DNA from: Desulfonatronovibrio magnus
Lineage (GTDB): Bacteria > Desulfobacterota > Desulfovibrionia > Desulfovibrionales > Desulfonatronovibrionaceae
DNA length: 64,000 nucleotides
Assembly (NCBI RefSeq): GCF_000934755.1
Contig: NZ_KN882176.1
Coordinates: forward strand, 81,124-145,123
Direction of reading: 5' to 3'
Notes under the pieces: model-generated
What the model saw: only the letters and a program-made list of their open reading frames with translations
Told to the model about the DNA's origin: nothing
Databases searched by the model: none
Position numbers and translations under genes: made by a program
Shown: piece by piece, positions 43,820 through 52,471 of the stretch
Numbering within the stretch: the first letter of the stretch is position 1
How the letters are laid out: every line of letters starts with the position of its first letter

Positions 43820-45091
43820 ATGGATATATCTATAGTGTACGTCATGGTCTCGCTCTTTATTTTCCTGCTCCTTAGCTTACCTATCGGGGTAGCCATCGGC
43901 TTGAGTGTGCTCATAGGTATATGGACAGGCAATATATCATACGCGTTTATAATCCAGAAACTTTTTACTTCCTTAGACAATTTTCCAATCCTGGCAGTGC
44001 CTTTTTTTATTATGGCTGGGGAAATTATGATGAAGGGCGGTATGGCCCAGAGACTATTGGACCTCTCTCGTTGTCTAGTTGGACACATAACTGGAGGACT
44101 GGCACAGGTTACAGTACTTACAAGCATGTTTTTCGGCGCTTTGAGTGGATCCGCTCCTGCTACTACTGCCGCTGTTGGCGGCATCATGATTCCTTCCATG
44201 AAAAAAGAAGGGTATGATCTGCCTTTTGCTACTTCAGTAAGTACCGCTGCTGGATGTGTAGGTGTAATGATTCCTCCCAGTGTGCCCTTAATTATATATG
44301 GTACAACTGCAGGAGTTTCAGTTGGATCTCTCTTTATTGCGGGCATTATCCCCGGCATCTTTGTTGGCTTAGTCTTAATGCTGACATCCTATATATTGGC
44401 CAAGCGTAAAGGATATACAGGGGCAGGGCAATGTTTTGACATTAAAAAGCTACCCCAGGCACTTTTAAAATCTATCCATGCACTCCTGGTTCCAGTTATC
44501 ATCCTTGGTGGTATTTATGGTGGAATTTTCACTCCCACTGAGGCCGGTGCTGTTGCCGTGGTCTACGCGCTTTTTATGGAGGGTCTGATTGTACGCTCAT
44601 TAAGTTTAAAAATATGTTGGGATATTCTACGTAAAACTGCGTTAACTACTGCTTCAATTTTTTTGGTTGTTGCCACAGCAACCGCATTGGGTCAGATTTT
44701 TCTGTTCCATAATGTGCCTGACTTGATGGTAGAATTCTTAATTGGAATTTCTGAAAATAAGTATGTAGTGATACTCATTATTATCGTATTTCTGTTAGTT
44801 ATGGGAACTTTTATGGATGCTTTGGCCAATATCCTTATCTTGACTCCTTTGTTGCTGCCGGTTGTTAAGCATTTTGGGATGGATCCCATCCACTTTGGTA
44901 TAGTTATGATTGTAACTATTTCCATGGGCTTTATTACACCTCCGGTAGGCGTAAACCTTTTCGTGGGCTGTGGTATCAGTAAAATTTCCATAGAGCGATT
45001 AAGTTTTGCAATGCTGCCCTTTCTAATTGCTATGCTCATAGCACTTTTATTTTTGATATTTATTCCTTATTTGAGCTTGGCTCTGCTATAG
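43820..45091 (+). CDS. dctM: TRAP transporter large membrane subunit (DctM family)
   Basis: 423 residues with about 12 helices. Motifs of the family: AVPFFIMAGEIMMKGGMAQRL near 56, GALSGSAPATTAAVGGIMIPSM near 108, GVMIPPSVPLIIYG near 147, and GFITPPVGVNLFVGCGIS near 373. It is the ion-coupled translocation subunit, driven by Na+ or H+. It sits 23 bases after dctQ and 20 before the amidase. Confidence 0.93.
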   Translation: MDISIVYVMVSLFIFLLLSLPIGVAIGLSVLIGIWTGNISYAFIIQKLFTSLDNFPILAVPFFIMAGEIMMKGGMAQRLLDLSRCLVGHITGGLAQVTVLTSMFFGALSGSAPATTAAVGGIMIPSMKKEGYDLPFATSVSTAAGCVGVMIPPSVPLIIYGTTAGVSVGSLFIAGIIPGIFVGLVLMLTSYILAKRKGYTGAGQCFDIKKLPQALLKSIHALLVPVIILGGIYGGIFTPTEAGAVAVVYALFMEGLIVRSLSLKICWDILRKTALTTASIFLVVATATALGQIFLFHNVPDLMVEFLIGISENKYVVILIIIVFLLVMGTFMDALANILILTPLLLPVVKHFGMDPIHFGIVMIVTISMGFITPPVGVNLFVGCGISKISIERLSFAMLPFLIAMLIALLFLIFIPYLSLALL

Positions 45092-45111
45092 ATGAGATGA
45101 GATAAAAGGTC

Positions 45112-46476
45112 ATGTCCACTCTGCTGAGCAATGAGATATTAATGTATGGTTTAAAAGGTTTTGCTAAGCGCCTGCGCTCTGGTGAAACTACCGCTTTGCA
45201 CGTAACTGAGTCATGCTTGACCCGTATCGAAGCCCTGAATCCCAAGCTCGACGCATTTGTCCATATTGCATCTGAGCAGGCCTTAGAGACAGCTCGAGCA
45301 ATAGATTCGCTACTTGCTGCAGGCGTTGACCTTGGCCCCCTCATGGGTGTGCCTGTCGCTGTAAAGGACATCATTGCGGTTCAGGGCATGCCCACCCGTG
45401 CCGGATCATGCATAGATATCGCTGACCTGATCGGCCAGGAAGGCAGGTTCATAAAGACCCTGAAAAGTAAAGGCTGTATAATTCTCGGAAAAACCCGAAC
45501 CATTGAATTTGCTGCAGGAGGACAAAATACCACACACCCAACTCCCTGGAACCCTTGCGACCTGGACGTACACCTAACTCCAGGGGGCTCGAGCAGCGGC
45601 TCGGCAGTAGCCATGGCCGCAGGGCTTTGCGGTTTGGCCCTGGGCTCGGATACCGGAGGCTCCGTGCGCGCTCCGGCGGCCCTTTGTGGCGTCTTCGGCC
45701 TCAAGACTACCTGGGGACTCTGGCCACTGGACGGCATCTTTCCATTATGCCCCAGCATGGATTCCATCGGTCTGCTCTCTGCTACTGCTACCGACGCTGC
45801 CTGTTTCTTTTCAGCCTTAGACTCAAGCGAGTCCTTAAAAATCCCAGATATCCGTGGCCTTAGATTTGGCGTGCCAGAAAACCATTTCTTCGATGACTTA
45901 GACCCCATGGTGCAGAAAACCGTGGAAAATGCCCTTCAGCAAATCCAGGACAAGGGGGCAATACTAATTCCCATTGATCTGCCAGAAGCCCCTGAGGTTA
46001 AGGATATCTTTGCTAAGATGGTCTCCTCTGACCTCCTGGCCAGCATCGGAGAAGAACGCTATCTACGGGAACGTGAAAATATAGATCCTGTGGCTGTCGG
46101 AAGGCTGGATATGGCCAGGGAGACTAAGGCTGCAGAGTACATTACGCTGGCCCGACGCTATGAGGAACTGGGGGAACTCGGCACGAAGCGACTCCATGGA
46201 CTGGATGGGTTTCTTTGTCCAACAACTCCTTTGCTGCCTCAACCGCTCAGCCAATGTCTCACTCCTGAAACTGCCGGTGCTTTTACTGCACGTTCATTAC
46301 ATAATACAAGACCTGGCAATGCTTACAACCTGTGTGCGGCAACACTGCCACTGCAAAGTGGCAGCCTGCCTGTAGGCTTACAGGTGCACTGCTCCCCTGG
46401 AAAAGAACGAAGATTGCTGGAAATCTGCATGGCTTTCGAGAAAATTCTGGATCGTCCACAAACTTGTTCATTTTGA
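45112..46476 (+). CDS. Amidase signature family hydrolase
   Basis: 454 residues with the Ser-cisSer-Lys triad: Lys85 (GVPVAVKDI), Ser160 (PGGSSSGSA) and Ser184 (GSDTGGSVRAP). The family hydrolyses amides or N-acyl bonds; GatA differs in length and partner genes. As last gene of the operon it may open an amide or N-acyl form of the imported amino acid before the PLP enzyme acts. No signal peptide, so cytoplasmic. Local GC is higher than for the transporter genes. Confidence 0.88.
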   Translation: MSTLLSNEILMYGLKGFAKRLRSGETTALHVTESCLTRIEALNPKLDAFVHIASEQALETARAIDSLLAAGVDLGPLMGVPVAVKDIIAVQGMPTRAGSCIDIADLIGQEGRFIKTLKSKGCIILGKTRTIEFAAGGQNTTHPTPWNPCDLDVHLTPGGSSSGSAVAMAAGLCGLALGSDTGGSVRAPAALCGVFGLKTTWGLWPLDGIFPLCPSMDSIGLLSATATDAACFFSALDSSESLKIPDIRGLRFGVPENHFFDDLDPMVQKTVENALQQIQDKGAILIPIDLPEAPEVKDIFAKMVSSDLLASIGEERYLRERENIDPVAVGRLDMARETKAAEYITLARRYEELGELGTKRLHGLDGFLCPTTPLLPQPLSQCLTPETAGAFTARSLHNTRPGNAYNLCAATLPLQSGSLPVGLQVHCSPGKERRLLEICMAFEKILDRPQTCSF

Positions 46477-47979
46477 AAGACAGTTCTATTTGATGACTAT
46501 TTGACACTAAAGGACATGAATTGACAGATATAAGGCTTCTCAAAACGGCATGACTGCTCTCGGTAATAAATTACCGAGCACCCAAGCAGCTTACGCTGTT
46601 AACGTGTCCAGCCCTACACGCAAAATATTTTTAGCTGCGGCGCCCCTCTGTGTAGCCTGCATCCACAAGAATAAACGTGAGTACTGGTAGATAAAGTTTT
46701 CTTAACTCTATTTCCACAGTCAGGACATGTCCGTGATGTATAATGAGACGGAATTGAGATCACGGTTTTTCTTGCCAGGAAAACCTGACTTATATGCGCC
46801 GCACCATGACCAGACCTATATTTGCTTCACCCCCCCTGCTTCATAAGAGGGTGCTGTATCAATTTAGTTGACACCCAGATCAAGAGCTCTAGTATCCGGT
46901 TAAAAGTTCAATAAACACGTCATATTCAGGCATGGCTGTGGTTTTGCCAAGACAGACGAACTTGGTGGACATGTTCCAAAAAATGGACCTGAGAAGGTGA
47001 CCTCTGGACTCAAAATTTGTCAAAAATGTGATAGAGCCTTATACCCTCTGTGCCAATGAGTGAGACACCGACCATTTGAGAGTTTACGAAAGATTGGTGT
47101 AAAAATGGATATAGTAAAGATGAGGATTACGGCTATTTTTCTGGAATGGTCCATCCCCCTGAATTTTGAAGACTACCTGCCTCCCGGAGGTGCTGATCCA
47201 GGGGCCATGCTTTGGGTCAGGCATACTATCCATACGCCAAAATGATCGCCTATGACTCTGAGGGGAAAAGCCTTGGGCCATTCTGGGATGGACCAGAAAA
47301 CTATGGAAAGCCAAAATGATGCGTGAAAAAGGCTGGAGTTACTGTGGACAAATGATTCAATTGTTGCAGAGTCTTGATTACTCAATCACATTGAAAAAGT
47401 GTTTGGGTCAGAGGAATAATCAGAATTTTTAGCTTATGCTAATTGTGAAGACTGGTAAAAGAAAGCTTGACAATTCAGGCAGTTTTGGACTTCTCTCAGT
47501 GAATGCACGTAGTCTTCATTTCAGGCTCTGATTACATAGCATTTTTTTCTTGACTCGAATTAATGCCATGCTTTAAGTCATGTGAAGCATTTCACTCTTA
47601 AAATTTCTCCCTTTAACAAAAAATGAGCAGTGAATGAAAGAAAACTGTCCTGCACAAATAATTCAACTGGATACTTGGTTTTTAAGCCCGGTGCAGGCAT
47701 AAAATGTGGACCGAACATCCAGGGTTGAATATTCACGCCCATCTCCCGCCTACAGGTTGGGGATGGGCTTTTTTTATCTCATGATACGCTGGATCACAGA
47801 ATAGAAAAGAGTATAGCTACCCATTTTTTCTTGTCGAGTAATTTGATCTTACGACTTCCATTTATCTTCTTTCTGAATATCAAACGTGGTATAGCTTTAT
47901 TTGTTTCTATGCTTTGATGTTAATATGTGATTTATTCTATGCTGACCTTTTCATTAATTTTTTGCTCCTGGAGGTTGAA
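46477..47979. other. Decayed, gene-poor stretch
   Basis: About 1.5 kb without an intact gene. An 8-bp hairpin CTCGGTAA/TTACCGAG (46559-46578) lies behind the amidase. Around 47060-47440 several short open pieces in different frames (e.g. a readable FEDYLPPGGADPGAMLW segment) follow each other as if one gene had suffered frameshifts; I do not recognise it. An orphan terminator is at 47737. Confidence 0.5.
47737..47776 (+). terminator. Orphan rho-independent terminator
   Basis: gcccatctccc pairs with ggggatgggc (one bulge), followed by ttttttt. No intact plus-strand gene lies directly before it, which supports loss of a former gene in this stretch. Confidence 0.7.
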
Positions 47980-48594
47980 ATGAAATTTTTACGAAATGTT
48001 ATTTTTGCTGTTTTTTTCATTCTCTATGCTTCGTCCTCTTATGCATATCTTATTCAAGACTTTTCATCCTGGTATAATCAGGATCAATCTTTTACTCATT
48101 CAGGGTCAAGTACGACAGTAAGTGCAAATTACGATGTACACTTAGGTAACAGATTTGACGGCGTGCCTATAGGCATGCTCAGCAAAATTACAGTAAATGA
48201 TTTTTCTCGAGCAGGAGCTGCTGGAATAGGCATGACCTTAGGCGAAATTGACGGTAGAGAAGTTGTCGTAAATATTGGTTTAAGTGCTGCTGAGTATTAT
48301 TCAGAAATATACTATCAAATCAGACTAAAAGAAGGCAACAATTTAGAAGATGTTGCTTATGGCAGATTTGGCGGAGATAACGAACCTGTAGTAGGAAATG
48401 AATTCCATGTGGGGATGGCTCGCTTTGGGGGTGAGATATGGATGTTAGTGGATGGGTATTCTCTGGTTAAGTGGTCTCCCTTGTCACAAATGAATCATAT
48501 TCCAACTAATACATGGCTCTGGGCGTGGGGTAACGAGGCTATTGAAGGTCAAATAAACGCAACATTCAGTGATGTATTTATTATAAATCCATAG
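47980..48594 (+). CDS. Secreted protein of unknown function
   Basis: 204 residues with a clear signal peptide (MKFLRNVIFAVFFILYASSS then YAY, cleavage near 23). The mature part is neutral to acidic, rich in Gly, Asn and Tyr, with strand-like segments (GIGMTLGEIDGREVVVNIGL, FHVGMARFGGEIWMLVDGY) that suggest an all-beta, jelly-roll-like fold. I do not recognise the family. GGAGG precedes this ATG; the frame is open 22 codons further upstream without a ribosome site. Isolated gene between decayed DNA and a transposase remnant. Confidence 0.6.
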   Translation: MKFLRNVIFAVFFILYASSSYAYLIQDFSSWYNQDQSFTHSGSSTTVSANYDVHLGNRFDGVPIGMLSKITVNDFSRAGAAGIGMTLGEIDGREVVVNIGLSAAEYYSEIYYQIRLKEGNNLEDVAYGRFGGDNEPVVGNEFHVGMARFGGEIWMLVDGYSLVKWSPLSQMNHIPTNTWLWAWGNEAIEGQINATFSDVFIINP

Positions 48595-48689
48595 TCTATA
48601 TGATTGTTAGACTGCTTTCTTATTGAATATAAAGTTTAACTCAGTTTATAATCAACTATAGCTGTAACAGTCATTTTATCAAGCATGCA

Positions 48690-48944
48690 GAGAAGCAAAT
48701 TGAGGAAGAGCCCCTGCTAAAGCCCATGCAAAAGGCCTTGGATACTTTCAAAGAGCAAAGGGATAAAATAGCCAGACGCTGGGCATCAAATCATACAAAC
48801 GCCAGGCTTGAGGGTTTAAACAGTCTTTTTCAGTCAGCCAAATCCAGAGCAAGAGGCTATAGAAATGTGAAAACCTTTATTTCAATGATTTACATGATTG
48901 GAGCTCCAATCCAGGAGCTGCTCAAAGATGCAATAAAAGCATAG
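48690..48944 (+). pseudogene. ISL3-family transposase remnant (C-terminal end)
   Basis: Only the last 70-85 codons survive. The stretch RWASNHTNARLEGLNSLFQ followed by AKSRARGYRNVKTFISMIY is the typical end of ISL3 DDE transposases (the E of the DDE triad in ARLEGLNS). No N-terminal zinc or HTH part is nearby. Terminal inverted repeats were not found. It marks past IS activity in this decayed segment. Confidence 0.8.
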
Positions 48945-49236
48945 CCAAAGTTACATTGGTTCTGACTGAATTCCACATGAAACGTCGAAGAGCCATATTG
49001 TTGAGAGGGCTGGAGGAAGCAATCTCAGGATGATCAGCTATGGCTAATACTCGATACGTAACAAGTAAAAGATTAAATACTGCGGCGGATAAGGCTCGGC
49101 AGCATGTCCTGATAATTTTTGATTATACCAGGAATTATTTTTGAAACATAGAATAAAATGCTAATCCGTAACAATATAATCATTGGTTTTTAATTTTCAT
49201 TTGTAGTTTAGTTCCTTCCAGGGTAACATGTAATTC

Positions 49237-50430
49237 ATGGCAACCAGGATGACTAAACATGGATACTCCCTTAGAAATCAGGATGTTGACGCCCTGAAAA
49301 TTCTGGCAGGGGGAATACTGGGTATGGTAGTAGCCATGGGTATCGGGAGGTTTGCTTATACCCCTATTCTGCCTCTCATGCTGCGCGATCTGGAAATGAC
49401 CAATACCCTGGGTGGCTTGCTGGCCAGCTTGAATTACCTCGGATATCTTATAGGTGCTGTAATCTGCACCATCAATCCCCGGATTATCAGTTCTCGAAAC
49501 ATTGCAGGTGTAGCCCTGCTGCTCAGTCTCGCTACAACGATTTTCATGGGCACGACTACCTCTCATGTCTGGTGGGGGGCTATGCGTTTTTGCGGTGGTA
49601 TATCCAGTGCAATATTGTTTATAGTTATTTCTTCTCAAGTTGCCGAAGCCCTTGTCAGGCGCAGCTATGGACATTGGATGGGCGCACTGTACGGGGGCGT
49701 TGGGTCAGGAATAGCTATCAGCGGGCTCATTGTTCCTCAGTTAGACAAGGTCGGAGGATGGAGTTCTGCGTGGACGGGAATGGGTATTATTGCCATAATT
49801 TTTGCTTTGCTGGGTATTGCTCTGGGGTGGAAAAGCATTCAAGCAAAGGTAAGCACATCTGCTCTGCCCAGAGCGTCTGCCGGGCTGGGTAAAATCAGAA
49901 TTTTGGCAGCTGCCTATTTTTTTGAGGGTCTGGGTTATATTGTAACCGCTACTTTTATCGTGACTGTCATTGCCGCAACTCCTGGACTGGAGACTCTGGC
50001 TCCTTACACATGGGTTGTAGTAGGTATTTCCGCCATTCCTTCGACAATTATCTGGACTCATCTGGCGTATCGTATGGGCAACAGAAAGACACTCCTGGCA
50101 GCCTATGCTCTACAGGCCGCAGGCATTCTAATAAGTGTTCGGGCTGAGTCGTCAGCGGAAGTACTGTTTGCTGCAGTTACCTTTGGAGGAACATTTCTGG
50201 GAATTGTGGCAGTGACTCTGGCCGAAGGCAAGTTAAGGATGGGCAGGGAGGGGGGGCGCTCGGTTGCCATTTTAACAGCCAGTTTCAGCGTGGGACAGAT
50301 GATTGGGCCAGTGATAGCCGGAAGACTGGCAGACTGGCAGGGGGGGTTTGATCTGCCCCTGCTGCTTGCAGCCATGAGTGTTATTCTGGGAGGAGTGCTG
50401 ATTACCGTGGATCGTAACTTTTCAACTTAA
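49237..50430 (+). CDS. MFS transporter, YbfB/YjiJ-like
   Basis: 397 residues with about 12 membrane helices. The N-terminal GGILGMVVAMGIGRFAYTPILP with LMLRDLEMTNTLGGLLASLNY and LGYLIGAVICT is characteristic of the YbfB/YjiJ group of sugar-transporter-like MFS proteins. The substrate is unknown. Start uncertain: ATG at 49237 or 49249, neither with a strong ribosome site. Monocistronic; converges on the cytochrome gene, with a long hairpin between them. Confidence 0.85.
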   Translation: MATRMTKHGYSLRNQDVDALKILAGGILGMVVAMGIGRFAYTPILPLMLRDLEMTNTLGGLLASLNYLGYLIGAVICTINPRIISSRNIAGVALLLSLATTIFMGTTTSHVWWGAMRFCGGISSAILFIVISSQVAEALVRRSYGHWMGALYGGVGSGIAISGLIVPQLDKVGGWSSAWTGMGIIAIIFALLGIALGWKSIQAKVSTSALPRASAGLGKIRILAAAYFFEGLGYIVTATFIVTVIAATPGLETLAPYTWVVVGISAIPSTIIWTHLAYRMGNRKTLLAAYALQAAGILISVRAESSAEVLFAAVTFGGTFLGIVAVTLAEGKLRMGREGGRSVAILTASFSVGQMIGPVIAGRLADWQGGFDLPLLLAAMSVILGGVLITVDRNFST

Positions 50431-50440
50431 AAAAACCTGG

Positions 50441-50580
50441 TAATAGTTTCGCACTTTGAATGTGGCATGGAACAGGCTTTAACTGGACCCACTTGCCTCA
50501 AAAATAACATGTATAAAACATCGATAATTGCTCAAGTGGGGCCGGGAGTGCCTGTCCCATGCGTTACTTGTAAGGGATCA
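50441..50580 (+). repeat. Rep-H long-hairpin element, copy 2 (between convergent genes)
   Basis: Arms gcatggaacaggc / gcctgtcccatgc (12 of 13 pair) and ggacccacttg / caagtggggcc (10 of 11 plus wobble). Same plan as 19701-19842. Placed between two convergent genes, it may act as terminator for both. Confidence 0.65.
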
Positions 50581-50588
50581 ACTGTAAA

Positions 50589-50864
50589 TTATAAAGTAAT
50601 CAGATGGTCCAGCAGGGCCTGCCTTTCAGCGTCGGTCAGGGCATTTCCAAACGCACCTTTGCCTTCCATTCTTTCCACAGTATTTTTCCATCCATCAAGG
50701 TCATGTCCAGCTCTTTCAATGCGTCCGGCTCCATGACAGGTGGTACAGCGCTGTTCCAGTACAGTTGAGCCGTCAGCAGCCTGAATTTGTTTAGTACTGA
50801 CTGTGGAGAGCATTAATCCTGCAAGCATGGAGAAGATGATTGTTGCAAAAAATAGTTTTTTCAT
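50589..50864 (-). CDS. Small monohaem cytochrome c
   Basis: 91 residues: signal peptide (about 1-29, ending QAA), then a single haem site Cys40-x-x-Cys43-His44 (EQRCTTCHGAGRI). The GHDLDGWKNTVERMEGKGA segment gives the candidate axial Met at the VERM position. Periplasmic electron carrier, similar to the short c-type domains with an R-x-GHD-x-x-GW pattern. Monocistronic. Confidence 0.85.
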   Translation of the reverse strand: MKKLFFATIIFSMLAGLMLSTVSTKQIQAADGSTVLEQRCTTCHGAGRIERAGHDLDGWKNTVERMEGKGAFGNALTDAERQALLDHLITL

Positions 50865-51097
50865 AATTTGTTCCTTATGAGATTAGAGGTTAAAAAAAAA
50901 TGTAAGCACCTGCCATCTCAGGAATGTTCAACAGTGCCAGTATATTCGAAGTGGTGGTAATAAGGTACTGACAAGGTATCAATATGGCATGGTTGTGACT
51001 AAAAAGTGTTTCTAATAATTTCAATTATTGCACAGCCTTTGATTAATGGCAAGCAAATTTAAAAAAATGATATCTGATATCAGTTTGACTTGTGATA

Positions 51098-51147
51098 TTT
51101 GCAAGCTCCTCACCCGGGGGTGCCGGGACCGAGCCTGTGAGTAACTG
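51098..51147 (+). repeat. Rep-A element, copy 8
   Basis: ttgcaagctcctcacccg, ggggtgccgggaccgagc, ctgtgagtaactg: core slightly diverged. The left end AGTTACT is worn. A GGCTGGAAGCC-type palindrome (51150-51212) and Rep-B follow. Confidence 0.75.
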
Positions 51148-51214
51148 TCTTTAAAGTGGAGCCTGCATCCTGCAGGCTATTTAATTCCAGGCGGCTGGAA
51201 GCCGCCTCCACCTT

Positions 51215-51478
51215 GAAGAACAGTCCCATATCTGGAAATTGGGACAGTCCCCGCGAGGTACTATAAAACAGATTGATGCTCCATTTGTTCTGGAAGAAAT
51301 TTGGTTCAATGGAAAAGTTTACACAGCGAGGGACAGTCCCTCTGCCAAGAGCAAAGTTCCCATCTTTGACGAAATTTTCAGGCAAATGTACGTCAATCAT
51401 AAGCAAAAATCGAAAAATATGAAAATTGTAAACGTCTGATTTTATTAGCAAAACTATTTCAGTTACTTGTAAGCTGAA
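51215..51478 (+). repeat. Rep-B element, copy 3
   Basis: Same blocks as 5100-5349 (aattgggacagtccccgcg, cagcgagggacagtccct, catctttgacgaaattttca), ending in agttacttgtaagc. A one-base indel near 51291 relative to the first copy destroys the short ORF. Together with Rep-A it fills most of 50865-51635. Confidence 0.85.
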
Positions 51479-51635
51479 CAGCACTGGTCAAGGGTGAAAA
51501 GGGCTGAATCGGCGTTCTTGTCAAAAATATCCATTCCATGTAAGTAGGGTTTATGGGAAGGATAGGTATTAAATGAAATATGTTGAAATTTTATAATCAA
51601 ATCTGGATTAACAATCGTAAGTAAAGGAGCTGATC

Positions 51636-52079
51636 ATGAGAAAAGTTGTTTCAATTTGCCTGGTAACATGTTTTTGCCTGTTTTTTTTCAATAGCCTTGT
51701 AAGCGCAGAAGAAAAAAAGGCCGAGACTGAGGCTCAGGAGCCACTTGAGAGCTTGTCAGGCATCTGGTCTTCACCACAAAAAGACTTTAACTACTACTTC
51801 AGTGTGACCCAGAATGGCAATCAGCTTATTGTCATGGGCTTTGATCTGGCAGGATGGGATCGGAACTGGAGCTGGGAGGCATGGTCTGGGACCATTGACG
51901 GCAGACAGGCTGTAATACAGACTATACCAGAGTACAGTATAGTTGATGCTCAATTGAGTATTGATTTTTATGACAGTCACCATGGCACTGCGCATGTTGA
52001 CAGTTGTCTGCCAAGATATAACATGTCTTGGTGTGAAATCAGAAAAGGGCAGGAGTACGAGCTTAAGAGGATTTTTTAG
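51636..52079 (+). CDS. Exported protein of unknown function
   Basis: 147 residues. Signal peptide with a cysteine-containing core (CLVTCFCLFFFNSLVSA, cleavage near 24), an acidic linker (EEKKAETEAQEP), then a compact domain with many aromatic residues (GIWSSPQKDFNYYFSVTQNG, WDRNWSWEAWSGTIDG) that reads as a small beta-sandwich or lipocalin-like fold. Two late cysteines (DSCLPRYNMSWCEI) may form a disulfide. GGAG ribosome site. No family recognised. Confidence 0.6.
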   Translation: MRKVVSICLVTCFCLFFFNSLVSAEEKKAETEAQEPLESLSGIWSSPQKDFNYYFSVTQNGNQLIVMGFDLAGWDRNWSWEAWSGTIDGRQAVIQTIPEYSIVDAQLSIDFYDSHHGTAHVDSCLPRYNMSWCEIRKGQEYELKRIF

Positions 52080-52159
52080 CCTGTGTGTAAGAATCTGCAG
52101 TAAGTAAATCCCCCAGGCTTCTGTCAGCGGTAAACTCGGCATTTCGCAACTGCAATTTC

Positions 52160-52205
52160 TAAGCGCCTCACCCTGGCGGCCCGGGACCGAACCCGCGAGT
52201 AACTT
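52160..52205 (+). repeat. Rep-A element, copy 9
   Basis: taagcgcctcaccctgg, cggcccgggaccgaac, ccgcgagtaactt. It forms the left border of the Rep-G copy that follows. Confidence 0.85.
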
Positions 52206-52455
52206 GAAATAGCCTTAGCGCGCGATTGCTTCGCTTTGCACGCAACAAGGATTGCCGAGCTCGCCCCAGTTGAATGGCTGCGTCTGCACTGCGTGTATTC
52301 AACGTGGTAAAAGACTCCCTCGCAATGACACCTGAGCTGCCAGGGATGTAGTTGCGCAAAACCTGTCACCCACGAGGCAGCCTAAGCGACAGAAGCAATC
52401 TTTAAGGTAAAGCCATAATGTCTTGATTTTATTGTTAATACAATTCCAGCTGCAT
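52206..52455 (+). repeat. Rep-G element, filled copy
   Basis: gattgcttcgctttgcacgc, attgccgagctcg, [insert 52264-52310], aagactccctcgcaatgac, acctgtcacccacg, gcctaagcgacagaagcaat. Aligns with the reverse complement of 37975-38106 once the insert is removed. Confidence 0.85.
52264..52310 (+). mobile_element. Mini-P element (47 bp) in Rep-G
   Basis: Starts CCCCAGTTGAAT; perfect outer stem GTTGAAT/ATTCAAC; inner hairpins GGC-TGC-GTC and CAC-TGC-GTG. It interrupts ctcg^aagactc, the same motif as at 30069/30126. Confidence 0.8.
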
Positions 52456-52471
52456 GTAATAAGGAGGAGCT

